Shown piece by piece: positions 36,033 to 45,097 of a stretch of DNA of 64,000 bases. Under the pieces are notes generated by a model, which was given only the letters and a program-made list of their open reading frames with translations, searched no databases and was not told the origin of the DNA. Source of the stretch: JBFWRI01 sp050248995 (GTDB lineage: Bacteria; Pseudomonadota; Alphaproteobacteria; JAIXQD01); the NCBI GenBank assembly GCA_050248995.1, contig JBFWRI010000002.1, positions 41,584-105,583 of the forward strand, in the 5' to 3' direction. The position numbers were made by a program, and so were the translations under genes. Position 1 is the first letter of the stretch. Each line of letters begins with the position of its first letter.

Positions 36033-36959
36033 ATGTTTAGTTTTACTGATAACCAAGAGCTTTGGGCCTTTTCCCGCCGCCTGGAACGCTGGGCTGGCCC
36101 GGGGATTTTTGTTGGCCTGACCCCGGCAAAGCTTTTCGAACGGCCCGAACCGGCGGACGCCCTTGCCCGAATTTCAGGCGCCAGCCTACAGACCGCAGAT
36201 GGACAACGTGTTTCTGCCGATACCGACGCCGGTCGCCATGCTGTCAGATCTGTCGTCTCCGAATACATGCGGGAATTTCAATATGACGGCCGCCCCGACG
36301 AAGCACTTCGTGCCCAGCACATCACGGCACGCAATGGCGATGATCTGGGATGGATTACAGGGACCATCATTCCAGGCCACGAGTTTGATCGAACGATATC
36401 AGATATCGACGTTGCCAAGTATACATTGGCATATGCGCTTGGGCACATCATCGGTAAGCGCAACCTTCTGGGTGGTGAGCAAAAGCTGAAGGAAGCTGCA
36501 TGGATGACCTTCAGCCTCATCTACAATCTGTTACACACGAATAATGCGGAACAGGGCCTGCAAACAGCGAAGCAGATCGCAGCGACCTATGCAATTGGCG
36601 CGCAAAGTTGCCCACCGTCACATCATGAAGGTCTTGGTAATGCCAGCGTTATTATGTTGCATCTGCTGCGTGATAACTTCTTCGACACAGTTCCCGGGCT
36701 GGTACAAAGCTCGGAAAAACTCATCAGCGCTGCTTATCTGATTGCGACGCGTGCGAAAGACACAATGCAGGAGCCGGAAGTCGGTGATGATGGTCGCCGC
36801 GCACCGGCACTACATGTAAAAGAAGATCTTTACGACAAGCTGAAAGCCGATCTTGCCCTGATGGGTGAAGATGAGACGCTTACACCCGCAGCACCCGGTA
36901 TTCCCGGCCTTGCACAAAGACCGAAACCACTGCCTGGCGGCCCTGGCTCGCAGGAATAA
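36033..36959 (+). CDS. Protein of unknown function
   Basis: A 308-residue, mostly helical soluble protein that I do not recognise. It has no signal peptide or clear catalytic motif. Notable pieces are FDRTISDIDVAKYTLAYAL, GHIIGKRNLLGGEQKL, a His-rich CPPSHHEGLGN and a Pro/Gly-rich C-terminus. No good ribosome-binding site precedes ATG 36033. It runs into the putative HExxH protein 14 bases downstream on the same strand and they are likely co-transcribed. Confidence 0.7.
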   Translation: MFSFTDNQELWAFSRRLERWAGPGIFVGLTPAKLFERPEPADALARISGASLQTADGQRVSADTDAGRHAVRSVVSEYMREFQYDGRPDEALRAQHITARNGDDLGWITGTIIPGHEFDRTISDIDVAKYTLAYALGHIIGKRNLLGGEQKLKEAAWMTFSLIYNLLHTNNAEQGLQTAKQIAATYAIGAQSCPPSHHEGLGNASVIMLHLLRDNFFDTVPGLVQSSEKLISAAYLIATRAKDTMQEPEVGDDGRRAPALHVKEDLYDKLKADLALMGEDETLTPAAPGIPGLAQRPKPLPGGPGSQE

Positions 36960-36973
36960 GTGACCCATTGCGC

Positions 36974-37894
36974 ATGACATCGCCATCAACCCATATTCCT
37001 GCATTTGTGTTGCCTGATCGTATTGAAAACTTCGTCGATCGCCTTGAAGCGTTTATCGGCAACGGCGTTGTAATCGGTGCAACGTTCGAAGACATGGTAA
37101 TGAAGCCGGCGTTTCAGGGAGCGATTGTTGATGGCCTGACCGACAAACTGGCCGAACTGCTGAACAGCGATGATCCGGAAATCCAGGCGGAACTGGCACA
37201 ATTCCCTGATGCGATGGCGGGCCTTAAAGCCGATGCGGCAGCACTGGTAGCGTTCCGTGCGCTTGATTTTGTCGATGAATATCGCGCTGGACGAGCTGAC
37301 GGCACCACGTCAGAAGCAGCTAGTCTTTACAGTGCGCAGGTGGGTTACGGCAGCGAGTTTGATGACCAGACCGGCCTTCCCGAACCGCACTGGCTGGCCC
37401 AACGCGTTACGCTTGGCCATGAAGGCGGGCACCTGATCGTACGCACAGCGGCTGAACCCCTTACAACCCCGCATGGCGGTGAAATCGACTTGGGCGCCAT
37501 CGAAGAATCCTTTTGTGATGTCCTGACGCACTGGTACAACACGTTCAATAAAAACGAACCCGTGCAGTTACGCCGCGCCATGCCGGCCATGACGGATATA
37601 TGGCGTAACTGGCGCGCCGACAGGGTAATGCCTGAGAAGCCCAGTATTTACGATATGACAGCCACGTCACTCATGCTGTTCCAGCGCGCGCAGCGCGGCC
37701 ATAAAGATGTTTTTGAAAAGTGCGCACAATCACGCGAACTGCTGGAAAAGGCAGCTGCTATTGTCGCTGGCACCGCGCATGATTTTGACCTGACCCCGGA
37801 AGACGGACGTACGCTTTACCCCGCGCGGCCAAAAGTTGTTACAGCCACACGCGCCGCGCAGTATCGCCTGAAAGAACTGCTCGCTAAATCCTGA
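36974..37894 (+). CDS. Putative zinc metallopeptidase-like protein (HEGGH motif)
   Basis: A 306-residue soluble protein without a signal peptide. It contains HEGGH at residues 149-153 (in VTLGHEGGHLIV) and, 24 residues later, IEESFCDVLTHW with acidic residues at 177, 178 and 182. This spacing is that of gluzincin peptidases, in which HExxH binds zinc and a downstream Glu completes the site. I cannot name the family. ATG 36974 is preferred over a TTG six bases upstream. Its last 11 bases overlap the end of the convergent membrane-protein gene. Confidence 0.65.
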   Translation: MTSPSTHIPAFVLPDRIENFVDRLEAFIGNGVVIGATFEDMVMKPAFQGAIVDGLTDKLAELLNSDDPEIQAELAQFPDAMAGLKADAAALVAFRALDFVDEYRAGRADGTTSEAASLYSAQVGYGSEFDDQTGLPEPHWLAQRVTLGHEGGHLIVRTAAEPLTTPHGGEIDLGAIEESFCDVLTHWYNTFNKNEPVQLRRAMPAMTDIWRNWRADRVMPEKPSIYDMTATSLMLFQRAQRGHKDVFEKCAQSRELLEKAAAIVAGTAHDFDLTPEDGRTLYPARPKVVTATRAAQYRLKELLAKS

Positions 37895-38702
37895 AGCTGA
37901 CCGGCTGCCAGCCGAAATCGTCAGCATCGACAAAGCGCGGGGCGCGGTACACAAGACCGGGGATTTCCACATAACAAATCTCATTGGCAGGAATGTTCTG
38001 CAGGTCGCCGGCGCCATGGGCAAGACGGCCCAGCAGCAGCGCGCCACTGGCCGTTGCGCAACATGCCATCACGATCATGACATTCGGGTTATCGCCGATA
38101 TAGTTGCTGAAGCCGTACCAAAGATTATGGATAACGTTCAGGTAGAACGGCATGCCGGCGTTCACCATATAAGGGCCAAAGCGGCCGAAGATAGCAAGCC
38201 ACGCCGACGCGATCAGCAGGGGTAAACTGACATAGGGCGTAATGCCGCCATTATAAAACATGGACGTGCCGCTTGCCATCAAGCCCCATACTTGCGGTGT
38301 CAGCAAAACGGCCGCCAGCGTCACATTAGCAACGCGCGGAAAACCAAGTTCGATCTGGCGCGCCGTGAGTGTGTTTGAAACAACACCGAAAATACCGACG
38401 CCGGCAAACAACAGGGACCGGATATCGATCGGGCCTGAAAGCGCCAGCGTGATGAAGGCAATCGTGCCGGAAAGCACAGCGACGAGGATTTGCTGCACCG
38501 CAGGCCGCACCAGGATTTTTCGGATACGGCTGGTTGAGGGAACGCCGACCACGCGCGCGATCTGGCAACTGATGATGAACACAAGAAACAGCGCCGATAC
38601 AGCAAGACGCAAACCGCCTTCGTGTCCGTAAAAAAGAAAAAGCCCCACCGCAAAGAACAGCGGCGGGCTGCTGAAGAACTGACGAAGATGCCCCAATATC
38701 AT
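37884..38702 (-). CDS. Multi-pass membrane protein of unknown function
   Basis: A 272-residue protein with about seven hydrophobic segments (for example LFFAVGLFLFYG, LAVSALFLVFIIS, LVAVLSGTIAFITLALS, SLLFAGVGIFGVVS, ANVTLAAVLLTPQVWGLMAS, YVSLPLLIASAWLAIFG). A cytoplasmic or periplasmic tail of ~35 residues ends the protein. I do not recognise the family. It converges on the HEGGH gene with an 11-base overlap. Confidence 0.75.
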   Translation of the reverse strand: MILGHLRQFFSSPPLFFAVGLFLFYGHEGGLRLAVSALFLVFIISCQIARVVGVPSTSRIRKILVRPAVQQILVAVLSGTIAFITLALSGPIDIRSLLFAGVGIFGVVSNTLTARQIELGFPRVANVTLAAVLLTPQVWGLMASGTSMFYNGGITPYVSLPLLIASAWLAIFGRFGPYMVNAGMPFYLNVIHNLWYGFSNYIGDNPNVMIVMACCATASGALLLGRLAHGAGDLQNIPANEICYVEIPGLVYRAPRFVDADDFGWQPVSFRI

Positions 38703-38937
38703 CGGGAAACGCCTGCACTTTATATTGTTTTATCCAGTATCGCCGGCAGACATTAAAGATGGGTTATTTCTTTGGAGCGCCCTGAAAAAGATGTACTCTA
38801 GATTGCTGCGCCGGATTGCTACAGAACCCGAAAATGCGGCCTTGAGGCATCTGCAAATGCCCGCCTATTTTGACGACAAGGCGTATTATTTATCGCGGAA
38901 ATTAACGAGAGCTTACTTAACAGCGTTTTGCACAGGT

Positions 38938-40326
38938 TTATTGGTCAAATGATGGATCTGGAGTGCGCAAAGGCAGACCGGCATACCGCCCGTTTACGGC
39001 GATCGGGCCCTCGCCCCAGCGCAGGAAGTTCATAAGCTGGTCGCGGAATTCCGGGTCCTCGGCTGCGGCTGCTGCCGTCAGGCGGTCGATCGCGGCAATC
39101 GTGCGTTCGATATAGGGCTGGAAGTCATCATTCGATGAAATATCCACCATCAGGCGGTACACCCTTTCGCGGTCGCCCTCTTTGTTGACGAACCGCCTCT
39201 GGTGCAGCAGGCTGTAAAACGCTTCAATCACATGGCTTTCGGTAACAATGGCGTCAAGTGTCAGGTCTTTGTAAGCTTCTTCCACAAAGTCAGCGCCATA
39301 GACGAACATGTCTTCCTGGAACTGCAGGCGTTGATCCTCTGTCAGCAGGCGACAGTCTATAAAGGGTGCGTTCAGGTGGTCGCGCTGCTCTGCCTGCCGA
39401 AGCCAATCGCCCAGCGCCTGCGCTGTATAGTGGGGGTAGAAGAAAAAGCCTTCATTCGCTTCACTTTCCATAACGCCTCTATAGCCAAGCTGACGCATGG
39501 CCTGCAGGTCGCGCACGACATCCAGGAACTGCTCGCGCTCGGCCGGCGGTGTGGCGCGGTACATCATCTCGGCGAAACAGATATCGGCCTCGGTTTCAAC
39601 GAACATGCGCGTGTTTGTAACCGGACGGTCCATAGCGGAATCGCCAGGCTCCGGCCTGCCGTTTAAACGCACGTAATCAGCGATATTTTCTGCATCCTGC
39701 AAAAAGCGTTTGCCATGGCAGAACTCGTGCACCGATGTCCATGTGTGCTGCCAGCGGATGTTGAAATAGGTCGGCAGGGTATAAGACGAGAAGGTATCGC
39801 GGAACAGATACTGGTAGAAATCAGAAACCGTATCATTCTGTGGCGCCTGGAATGTAACGCAGAAGTTCGGCAAAGGCGTGTCCGGCGGCAGGATTTCCTC
39901 AAAGCCCGACCGCCCCAGCGGCGTTCGCCAACAGATCGCCATGGAATCTGTCCGGCGCTCATATGTGCCGAACGTTGTCAGCAGCGCTTCAGCAGCGGCA
40001 CGCACCTGTTCATCACTGACAGATGCCGGAAAGTGCGCCCGCGACGCACGAACAAATCCTTCAAAACGCTCGTCGTCCGTCGCGCCGATGGGCGGCATGT
40101 AAATGTTGGGGTGTTCCAGCAGTAGCGCCAGATCGGCTGATAATGCTACACTCTCATCCGGCGTCAGCTCGCTGGCCATCTCGTCATACAGCGCATCCAT
40201 CCGCGCTTCAGCGGCGGTAAGCTCGCTGGATGTGCCCTCTTCAATATCTACATCCTGCGCCTGCGCAGCATTTGCCATAGCAGCAAGGGACGCAGCGATA
40301 AATGCATACTTAGTAGGGTTCGGCAT
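38938..40326 (-). CDS. Secreted putative zinc metallopeptidase (HEFCH motif)
   Basis: A 462-residue protein with a clear Sec signal peptide (YAFIAASLAAMANAAQA, probable cut after residue 23), so it is periplasmic or exported. Residues 200-204 are HEFCH in WTSVHEFCHGKRF, and 40 residues on lies MFVETEADICFAEM (residues 241-254), giving a possible third ligand Glu and the ExxxD pattern of gluzincins. Cysteines at positions 132, 156, 203 and 250 could form disulphides. The family is not recognised. It is divergent from lepA. Confidence 0.7.
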   Translation of the reverse strand: MPNPTKYAFIAASLAAMANAAQAQDVDIEEGTSSELTAAEARMDALYDEMASELTPDESVALSADLALLLEHPNIYMPPIGATDDERFEGFVRASRAHFPASVSDEQVRAAAEALLTTFGTYERRTDSMAICWRTPLGRSGFEEILPPDTPLPNFCVTFQAPQNDTVSDFYQYLFRDTFSSYTLPTYFNIRWQHTWTSVHEFCHGKRFLQDAENIADYVRLNGRPEPGDSAMDRPVTNTRMFVETEADICFAEMMYRATPPAEREQFLDVVRDLQAMRQLGYRGVMESEANEGFFFYPHYTAQALGDWLRQAEQRDHLNAPFIDCRLLTEDQRLQFQEDMFVYGADFVEEAYKDLTLDAIVTESHVIEAFYSLLHQRRFVNKEGDRERVYRLMVDISSNDDFQPYIERTIAAIDRLTAAAAAEDPEFRDQLMNFLRWGEGPIAVNGRYAGLPLRTPDPSFDQ

Positions 40327-40439
40327 AAAAATAACCTTGTGGCTCTAGGGCTTAACTTACCAGCAGGCACCGCAAATAATAAAAGTATAACGCCTTGTAT
40401 TCCTTGCCTTTTGGCGGGTGGCTGTTTAAAAGAGCGCTC

Positions 40440-42248
40440 ATGCCCGCGACCGAACTGAAATATATCCGCAACTTCTCGATCATTGCCCACATCGACCACG
40501 GCAAGTCGACGCTGGCCGACCGCCTGATCCAGATGTGCGGCGGCCTTGAAGCGCGCGAGATGAAGGAACAGGTGCTTGATAGCATGGATATCGAGCGCGA
40601 GCGCGGCATCACGATCAAAGCGCAGACCGTGCGCCTGAATTACAAGGCCAAAGACGGCAACACCTACCAGCTGAACCTGATGGACACGCCCGGCCACGTG
40701 GACTTTGCGTACGAAGTCAGCCGCAGCCTTGCGGCGTGCGAAGGATCGCTGCTGGTTGTGGATGCATCGCAAGGCGTGGAAGCGCAGACGCTGGCCAACG
40801 TTTACCAGGCATTAGACAACAATCACGAAATCATCCCCGTGCTGAACAAGATCGACCTGCCCGCCGCCGACGCGCCGCGCGTCAAGCAACAGATCGAGGA
40901 TGTGATCGGCCTTGATACATCGGACGCTGTTGAAATATCCGCCAAAACCGGCATCAACATCGAAGGTGTGCTGGAAGCGATTGTTACGCGCCTGCCACCG
41001 CCAAAAGGTGATCGTAATGCACCACTGAAGGCGCTGCTGGTCGACAGCTGGTACGATGCCTACCTTGGCGTTGTTATTCTGGTGCGCGTTATGCAGGGCG
41101 TGCTGAAGCAGAATATGAAGCTGAAGTTCATGGCCACGGGCGCCGTGCGCGACGCTGAACGCGTCGGTATCTTTACGCCGAAGAAAGTGCCGGTCGACGA
41201 ACTCGGCCCGGGCGAGATGGGCTACATCACCGCCGCCATCAAGACCATTGCCGACACCAAGGTTGGCGACACCATTACCGACGACCGCAATCCCGCCGCC
41301 GAACCGCTGGCTGGGTTCAAGCCGTCAATCCCCGTCGTGTGGTGCGGCCTGTTCCCAGCCGACGCCAGCGAATTCGAAAACCTGCGTGACAGTCTCGGCA
41401 AGCTGGCGCTGAACGACGCCAGCTTCCACTTCGAGCAGGAAACCAGCATGGCGCTGGGCCTTGGCTTCCGTTGCGGCTTCCTTGGCTTGTTGCACCTTGA
41501 AATCATCCAGGAACGCCTGGAGCGCGAATTCAACCTGAACCTGATCACCACGGCGCCGTCGGTTGTTTACAAGATCTTCCAGAAGTACGGTCCGATGGTC
41601 GAGCTGCACAACCCGAACGACATGCCCGACCCATCACAGATCGATCGCATTGAAGAGCCATGGATCAAGGCCACCATCATGGTGCCCGACGAATACCTTG
41701 GCCCGATTTTACAGCTGTGCTCCGATCGCCGCGGCGAACAGATCGACCTGACGTATGTTGGTGGCCGCGCCATGGCCGTGTACCTGCTGCCACTGAATGA
41801 AGTGGTGTTTGATTTTTATGACCGCCTGAAATCCATCAGCCGCGGTTACGCAAGCTTTGATTATCACTTGGATGAATACCGCCCGGGCGACCTTGTCGCG
41901 ATGAACATCCTCGTCAATCAGGAGCCGGTGGATGCGCTGGCCATGCTGGTGCACCGCAATGCCGCCGAAAAGCGTGGGCGCGCCTTATGTGAAAAGCTGA
42001 AAGAGCTGATCCCGCGGCAGCTGTTCAAGATTGCCATTCAGGCCGCCATTGGCGGTAAGATCATCGCCCGCTCAGATGTTTCAGCCATGCGCAAGGATGT
42101 TACCGCCAAGTGCTATGGCGGCGATATCACCCGCAAACGCAAGCTGCTGGACAAGCAGAAAGAGGGCAAGAAGAAGATGCGCCAGTTCGGGCAGGTCGAA
42201 ATCCCGCAGTCGGCATTTATTGCTGCCTTGAAAATGGACGACCGGTAA
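40440..42248 (+). CDS. lepA: Elongation factor 4 (LepA)
   Basis: A 602-residue EF4/LepA GTPase that acts on the ribosome in translation initiation and back-translocation. ATG 40440 gives MPATELKYIRNFSIIAHIDH, in line with the family start; the upstream extension of 15 codons is not conserved. Motifs are AHIDHGKSTLADRL, DTPGHVDF and NKIDLP, ERERGITIKAQ and, in the unique C-terminal domain, KCYGGDITRKRKLLDKQKEG. Its TAA shares a base with the next ATG. Confidence 0.98.
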   Translation: MPATELKYIRNFSIIAHIDHGKSTLADRLIQMCGGLEAREMKEQVLDSMDIERERGITIKAQTVRLNYKAKDGNTYQLNLMDTPGHVDFAYEVSRSLAACEGSLLVVDASQGVEAQTLANVYQALDNNHEIIPVLNKIDLPAADAPRVKQQIEDVIGLDTSDAVEISAKTGINIEGVLEAIVTRLPPPKGDRNAPLKALLVDSWYDAYLGVVILVRVMQGVLKQNMKLKFMATGAVRDAERVGIFTPKKVPVDELGPGEMGYITAAIKTIADTKVGDTITDDRNPAAEPLAGFKPSIPVVWCGLFPADASEFENLRDSLGKLALNDASFHFEQETSMALGLGFRCGFLGLLHLEIIQERLEREFNLNLITTAPSVVYKIFQKYGPMVELHNPNDMPDPSQIDRIEEPWIKATIMVPDEYLGPILQLCSDRRGEQIDLTYVGGRAMAVYLLPLNEVVFDFYDRLKSISRGYASFDYHLDEYRPGDLVAMNILVNQEPVDALAMLVHRNAAEKRGRALCEKLKELIPRQLFKIAIQAAIGGKIIARSDVSAMRKDVTAKCYGGDITRKRKLLDKQKEGKKKMRQFGQVEIPQSAFIAALKMDDR

Positions 42249-42607
42249 TGTCGGCACCCGCTTACACGCGTGCCGAAGACTTTCTGGGAAAAACGGTTAC
42301 AGCAACCATTGAGCGGCCACTGGGCTCTGTGCACCCAAAGCACGCCAACATTATCTACGGCGTAAATTACGGCTTTGTGCCGGATACGCTTTCACCCGAT
42401 GGCGGGGAACTGGACGTATATGTGCTGGGCGTTGCCGAACCGCTTGCAACTTTTACCGGCTATTGCCTTGCCATCCTGCGCCGCACGCAGGATGACGACG
42501 ACAAACTTATCCTTGTTCCGGCCGGAAAAACCTTTAATGAGGCCGAAATCCGGGTCGCTGTTGATTTCCAGGAAAAGTTCTTTGAATCGCACATCATTTT
42601 CGCCTAG
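42248..42607 (+). CDS. Short inorganic-pyrophosphatase-like protein
   Basis: A 119-residue protein; family I soluble pyrophosphatases usually have ~170. Residues ~20-60 align with the family core: ATIERPLGS, IIYGVNYGFVPDTLSPDG and GELDVYVLG, where the usual DGDPxDV is DGGELDV. The C-terminal third, which carries further metal and phosphate ligands in full-length enzymes, is reduced. It is translationally coupled to lepA (TAATG). The gene may be a small active pyrophosphatase or a diverged relative. Confidence 0.75.
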   Translation: MSAPAYTRAEDFLGKTVTATIERPLGSVHPKHANIIYGVNYGFVPDTLSPDGGELDVYVLGVAEPLATFTGYCLAILRRTQDDDDKLILVPAGKTFNEAEIRVAVDFQEKFFESHIIFA

Positions 42608-42636
42608 GCTGGCTGCATATTTTATTGGGGATACCG

Positions 42637-43023
42637 ATGATTGGCTGGAGACATGTAAATCTGCCTGATAAAGGCGCCAGTGTTTTAGAAAGAATTGACG
42701 CCAAGAAGCGCCAGCTGAAAGAGGGCGAGCGCGTTTATAACCAGTCGTGCATTCCGAAATTTGTTAAGTATGTAACACTGAACGGCGACCAGACGGCGGC
42801 TCTGCTAATCGATTTCGCAAACAAGACCCAGATGTACGGCGAACTGCGCATCCGTAGAATGCTGGACGACAAGACCCCGCGTGATCGCCTGAAGGGCGAC
42901 GAACGCCGGTTCTTTGAAAAGCAGCTGGCAGACCTGCAGAAGGAAAAACTGCGTCTTGGCGAAAAGCTGCTGACGCCAGAGGTTGGTGCACGCCGCCCGC
43001 GCCGGACAGCAAAACCCGCATGA
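42637..43023 (+). CDS. Small basic protein of unknown function
   Basis: A 128-residue protein from ATG 42637, with GGGGA six bases upstream; a TTG 12 bases earlier lies inside that site. It is highly charged and helical: RIDAKKRQLKEGERVYNQ, then FFEKQLADLQKEKLRLGEKL with coiled-coil potential, and a basic tail RRPRRTAKPA. No family is recognised. Its stop overlaps the methyltransferase start by four bases. Confidence 0.75.
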   Translation: MIGWRHVNLPDKGASVLERIDAKKRQLKEGERVYNQSCIPKFVKYVTLNGDQTAALLIDFANKTQMYGELRIRRMLDDKTPRDRLKGDERRFFEKQLADLQKEKLRLGEKLLTPEVGARRPRRTAKPA

Positions 43024-44099
43024 CACGGCGGGGTATTCATATTGCCCCTTACGACACCGACAGCGCCAAGCTGACAACAAGCTATCGTGCCCTGAAAACC
43101 GAAGATGTTCTTCCCCACCTGTCCGCCAATATAAGCCCGCGCGCGCTGCGTGTGCTGGATGTCGGCGCCGGTAGCGGTCGCGATGCCGCGTGGATGGCCG
43201 AACAGGGCGCCACCGTAACGGCTGTTGAACCGGCACGTGGCCTGCGCGAAGCCGCGGCGCGTGATTTTACACACCTTGGCATCCGCTGGCTTGATGACCG
43301 CCTGCCCGACCTGAAACAGGTTTGTGCCAGCGGCGAGAAGTACGATCTTATCCTGCTCAGCGCCGTGTGGATGCACTTTCCGCCCGAAATGCGCGCCGAA
43401 GCTTTCGACACGCTGGCGCGCCTGCTGGCGCCACAGGGTAAAATCCTGCTCACGCTGCGTCATGGTCCCACGCCGGCTGGCCGCCTGATGTTCCCCGTAT
43501 CCGTTGAAGAATTGCAGAAGCTTGCCGAACCGCACTTTATGGATGCCGAACTGCTGGGCGATACCAGCAGCGATAAACTGGGCCGCGGCGATGTATGGTG
43601 GCAGGAGGCGCTGGTCAGCAGCATCGATGATGCACACGGCACGCTGGCCGCATTCTGCGACGCTACTGTCCGCGCCCGCAAATCGGGGCCGCACAAGCTG
43701 GCGGTTGGTCGCTGCCTCAGTAATCTGGCGCAGGCAACAGCGCAAGGCACCGCGCCTTTTACAGCGATTGAAGACAACGGCAAGGTGAAGGTAGACTACG
43801 ACCATCTGGTTGACGAATGGATGTCGCTTTTCCCGCTTGCCACAAGCCGCTACACGCGCAGCCAGGCGGCACGGGATATCGCCCGCTTCCCGCTGGCACA
43901 TATGACCGACCCGCGCACACAAAAACCCCTACTGAAGCTGGATTCAGGCAGGTTACTGACGCCACAACCGTTGTGGAAGCTGCTGCAGGAACACGGCGAC
44001 CGTGTCAATCGCGGCCTGATGGTGGCCATGTCGGCATGGAGTGCGCGTAATCCGCACCAGCGTGGGTGGCAGCAAGCTGCACTGAAGGCAGATAACTAA
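43020..44099 (+). CDS. Class I SAM-dependent methyltransferase with extra C-terminal domain
   Basis: A 359-residue protein. Motif I is VLDVGAGSGRDAAWMA (residues 45-60), the acidic end of strand 2 is AVEPARG (E70), and motif II/III region contains YDLILLSAVWMHFP. The methyltransferase fold covers residues ~40-210; the last ~140 residues, with YTRSQAARDIARFPLAHMTD, are a separate helical domain I cannot assign. The substrate is unknown. It overlaps the genes before and after, in a run of coupled frames downstream of lepA. Confidence 0.85.
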   Translation: MTRRGIHIAPYDTDSAKLTTSYRALKTEDVLPHLSANISPRALRVLDVGAGSGRDAAWMAEQGATVTAVEPARGLREAAARDFTHLGIRWLDDRLPDLKQVCASGEKYDLILLSAVWMHFPPEMRAEAFDTLARLLAPQGKILLTLRHGPTPAGRLMFPVSVEELQKLAEPHFMDAELLGDTSSDKLGRGDVWWQEALVSSIDDAHGTLAAFCDATVRARKSGPHKLAVGRCLSNLAQATAQGTAPFTAIEDNGKVKVDYDHLVDEWMSLFPLATSRYTRSQAARDIARFPLAHMTDPRTQKPLLKLDSGRLLTPQPLWKLLQEHGDRVNRGLMVAMSAWSARNPHQRGWQQAALKADN

Positions 44100-44398
44100 T
44101 GAGCAACGTTGTCCGCTATATCCCACGTAATAGTCTTTGGATATGCAATCTGGACGTCGATACTGTTCTGCGCAAGAACGAGCAGATTTTTGATGCAGCT
44201 GGCGATGCGCTCCACGACCACGGTATTCATAAAGTTGGCGACCTTGTCCAGGCATCCCGCGCCGAGTTGGTTGAAATTTTGGGTAAGCGTACTGCAAAGC
44301 GCTTGCGTCGCTACTTCAAAAGCAATGCTGTGCCACTTGAGTGTGTTGTCCCTTTCTGGCAGTCCCAACGACGTGCGCCAAGACTACGGCCGCAGTAA
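44099..44398 (+). CDS. Helix-hairpin-helix-like small protein
   Basis: A 99-residue protein whose start shares a base with the methyltransferase stop (TAATG). Residues ~38-75 (ALHDHGIHKVGDLVQASRAE and LVEILGKRTAKRLRRYF) follow the helix-hairpin-helix pattern of the RNA polymerase alpha C-terminal domain, suggesting nucleic-acid or protein binding. The N-terminus (YIPRNSLWICNLDVDT) has no clear match. Not recognised beyond that. Confidence 0.65.
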   Translation: MSNVVRYIPRNSLWICNLDVDTVLRKNEQIFDAAGDALHDHGIHKVGDLVQASRAELVEILGKRTAKRLRRYFKSNAVPLECVVPFWQSQRRAPRLRPQ

Positions 44399-44477
44399 AA
44401 AGTCTGAAAAACAAAGGCTTTGGCGCGCCGCACTGAAGCGCTAATTATTTTCGGCAAAGCCTGTTAGATTGCCCGCC

Positions 44478-45086
44478 ATGACTGACGTTCTGCAAACCGT
44501 AGAAAACGACATCCGTAAAAATGTGCCGCTGCAGTGGCACAACGCTGGCGGTTGCGCGTCGCGGGCATTCTGTGTGGCCGCTTATTACCTGGCCGACCCT
44601 GCCCGCCGCACCATTGTTGAAGATGCAGATGTCGTATATTTCGTGCCCAATGACCCAGATATGAACCTTTTGCTACGCGCTGGCGATGAGGTCATTGAAC
44701 ATGGATATCACGCTGTTGCCCGACTGAAGATAAACAATACGTGGTATGCAGCTGACTTTTCCGCCACTGATCGCCTGATCCCCATCTCCGAATATATCGC
44801 AACCGTGCTGGGCGATAATGAAGACATGGCCGAAGGCAACGATCCGCAATTCCTGCTGGCCGAAGCTCCGGCTGTATTGGCGAAAGATGAACAGGGTGTT
44901 TCGGTTGTCTTCAATCCCCGCCACCGTGAACGCCTGCATGAAGAAGCCTATATGCCAGGCAACCCGACGCTTGACGAAGCCGCCGCCGCTGTGCAAAGCA
45001 TCCTGAATAACGATAACGCCACGCTCATCGCACAGCGCGCTCTTAGAAACGCTGCTAGCCGCCCTATTTCAACACTTGCCGTTTAA
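44478..45086 (+). CDS. Protein-glutaminase/transglutaminase-like Cys-His-Asp protein (tentative)
   Basis: A 202-residue protein with no signal peptide. The candidate catalytic triad is C26 (GGCASRAFCVAAYYL), H78 (HGYHAVARLKI) and D93 (TWYAADFSA). A Cys at the head of a helix, His on a strand and Asp on the next strand is the order in transglutaminase-fold hydrolases, and C-x-x-R-A is reminiscent of protein-glutaminases. ATG 44478 is preferred to a TTG nine bases earlier. This is motif-level inference only. Confidence 0.65.
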   Translation: MTDVLQTVENDIRKNVPLQWHNAGGCASRAFCVAAYYLADPARRTIVEDADVVYFVPNDPDMNLLLRAGDEVIEHGYHAVARLKINNTWYAADFSATDRLIPISEYIATVLGDNEDMAEGNDPQFLLAEAPAVLAKDEQGVSVVFNPRHRERLHEEAYMPGNPTLDEAAAAVQSILNNDNATLIAQRALRNAASRPISTLAV

Positions 45087-45097
45087 AAGGAAAGATC

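Noticed and set aside
38725..38952. 75-codon plus-strand frame between 37884-38702 and 38938-40326
   Set aside because: No ribosome-binding site, no family, and its end overlaps the secreted HEFCH protein. I treat 38703-38937 as the upstream region of the membrane-protein gene.
42735..43922. 395-codon minus-strand open frame opposite the methyltransferase
   Set aside because: The plus strand carries clear methyltransferase motifs and coupled starts; the minus frame has the Arg/Gly/Ala-rich composition of an antisense shadow and no recognisable domain.
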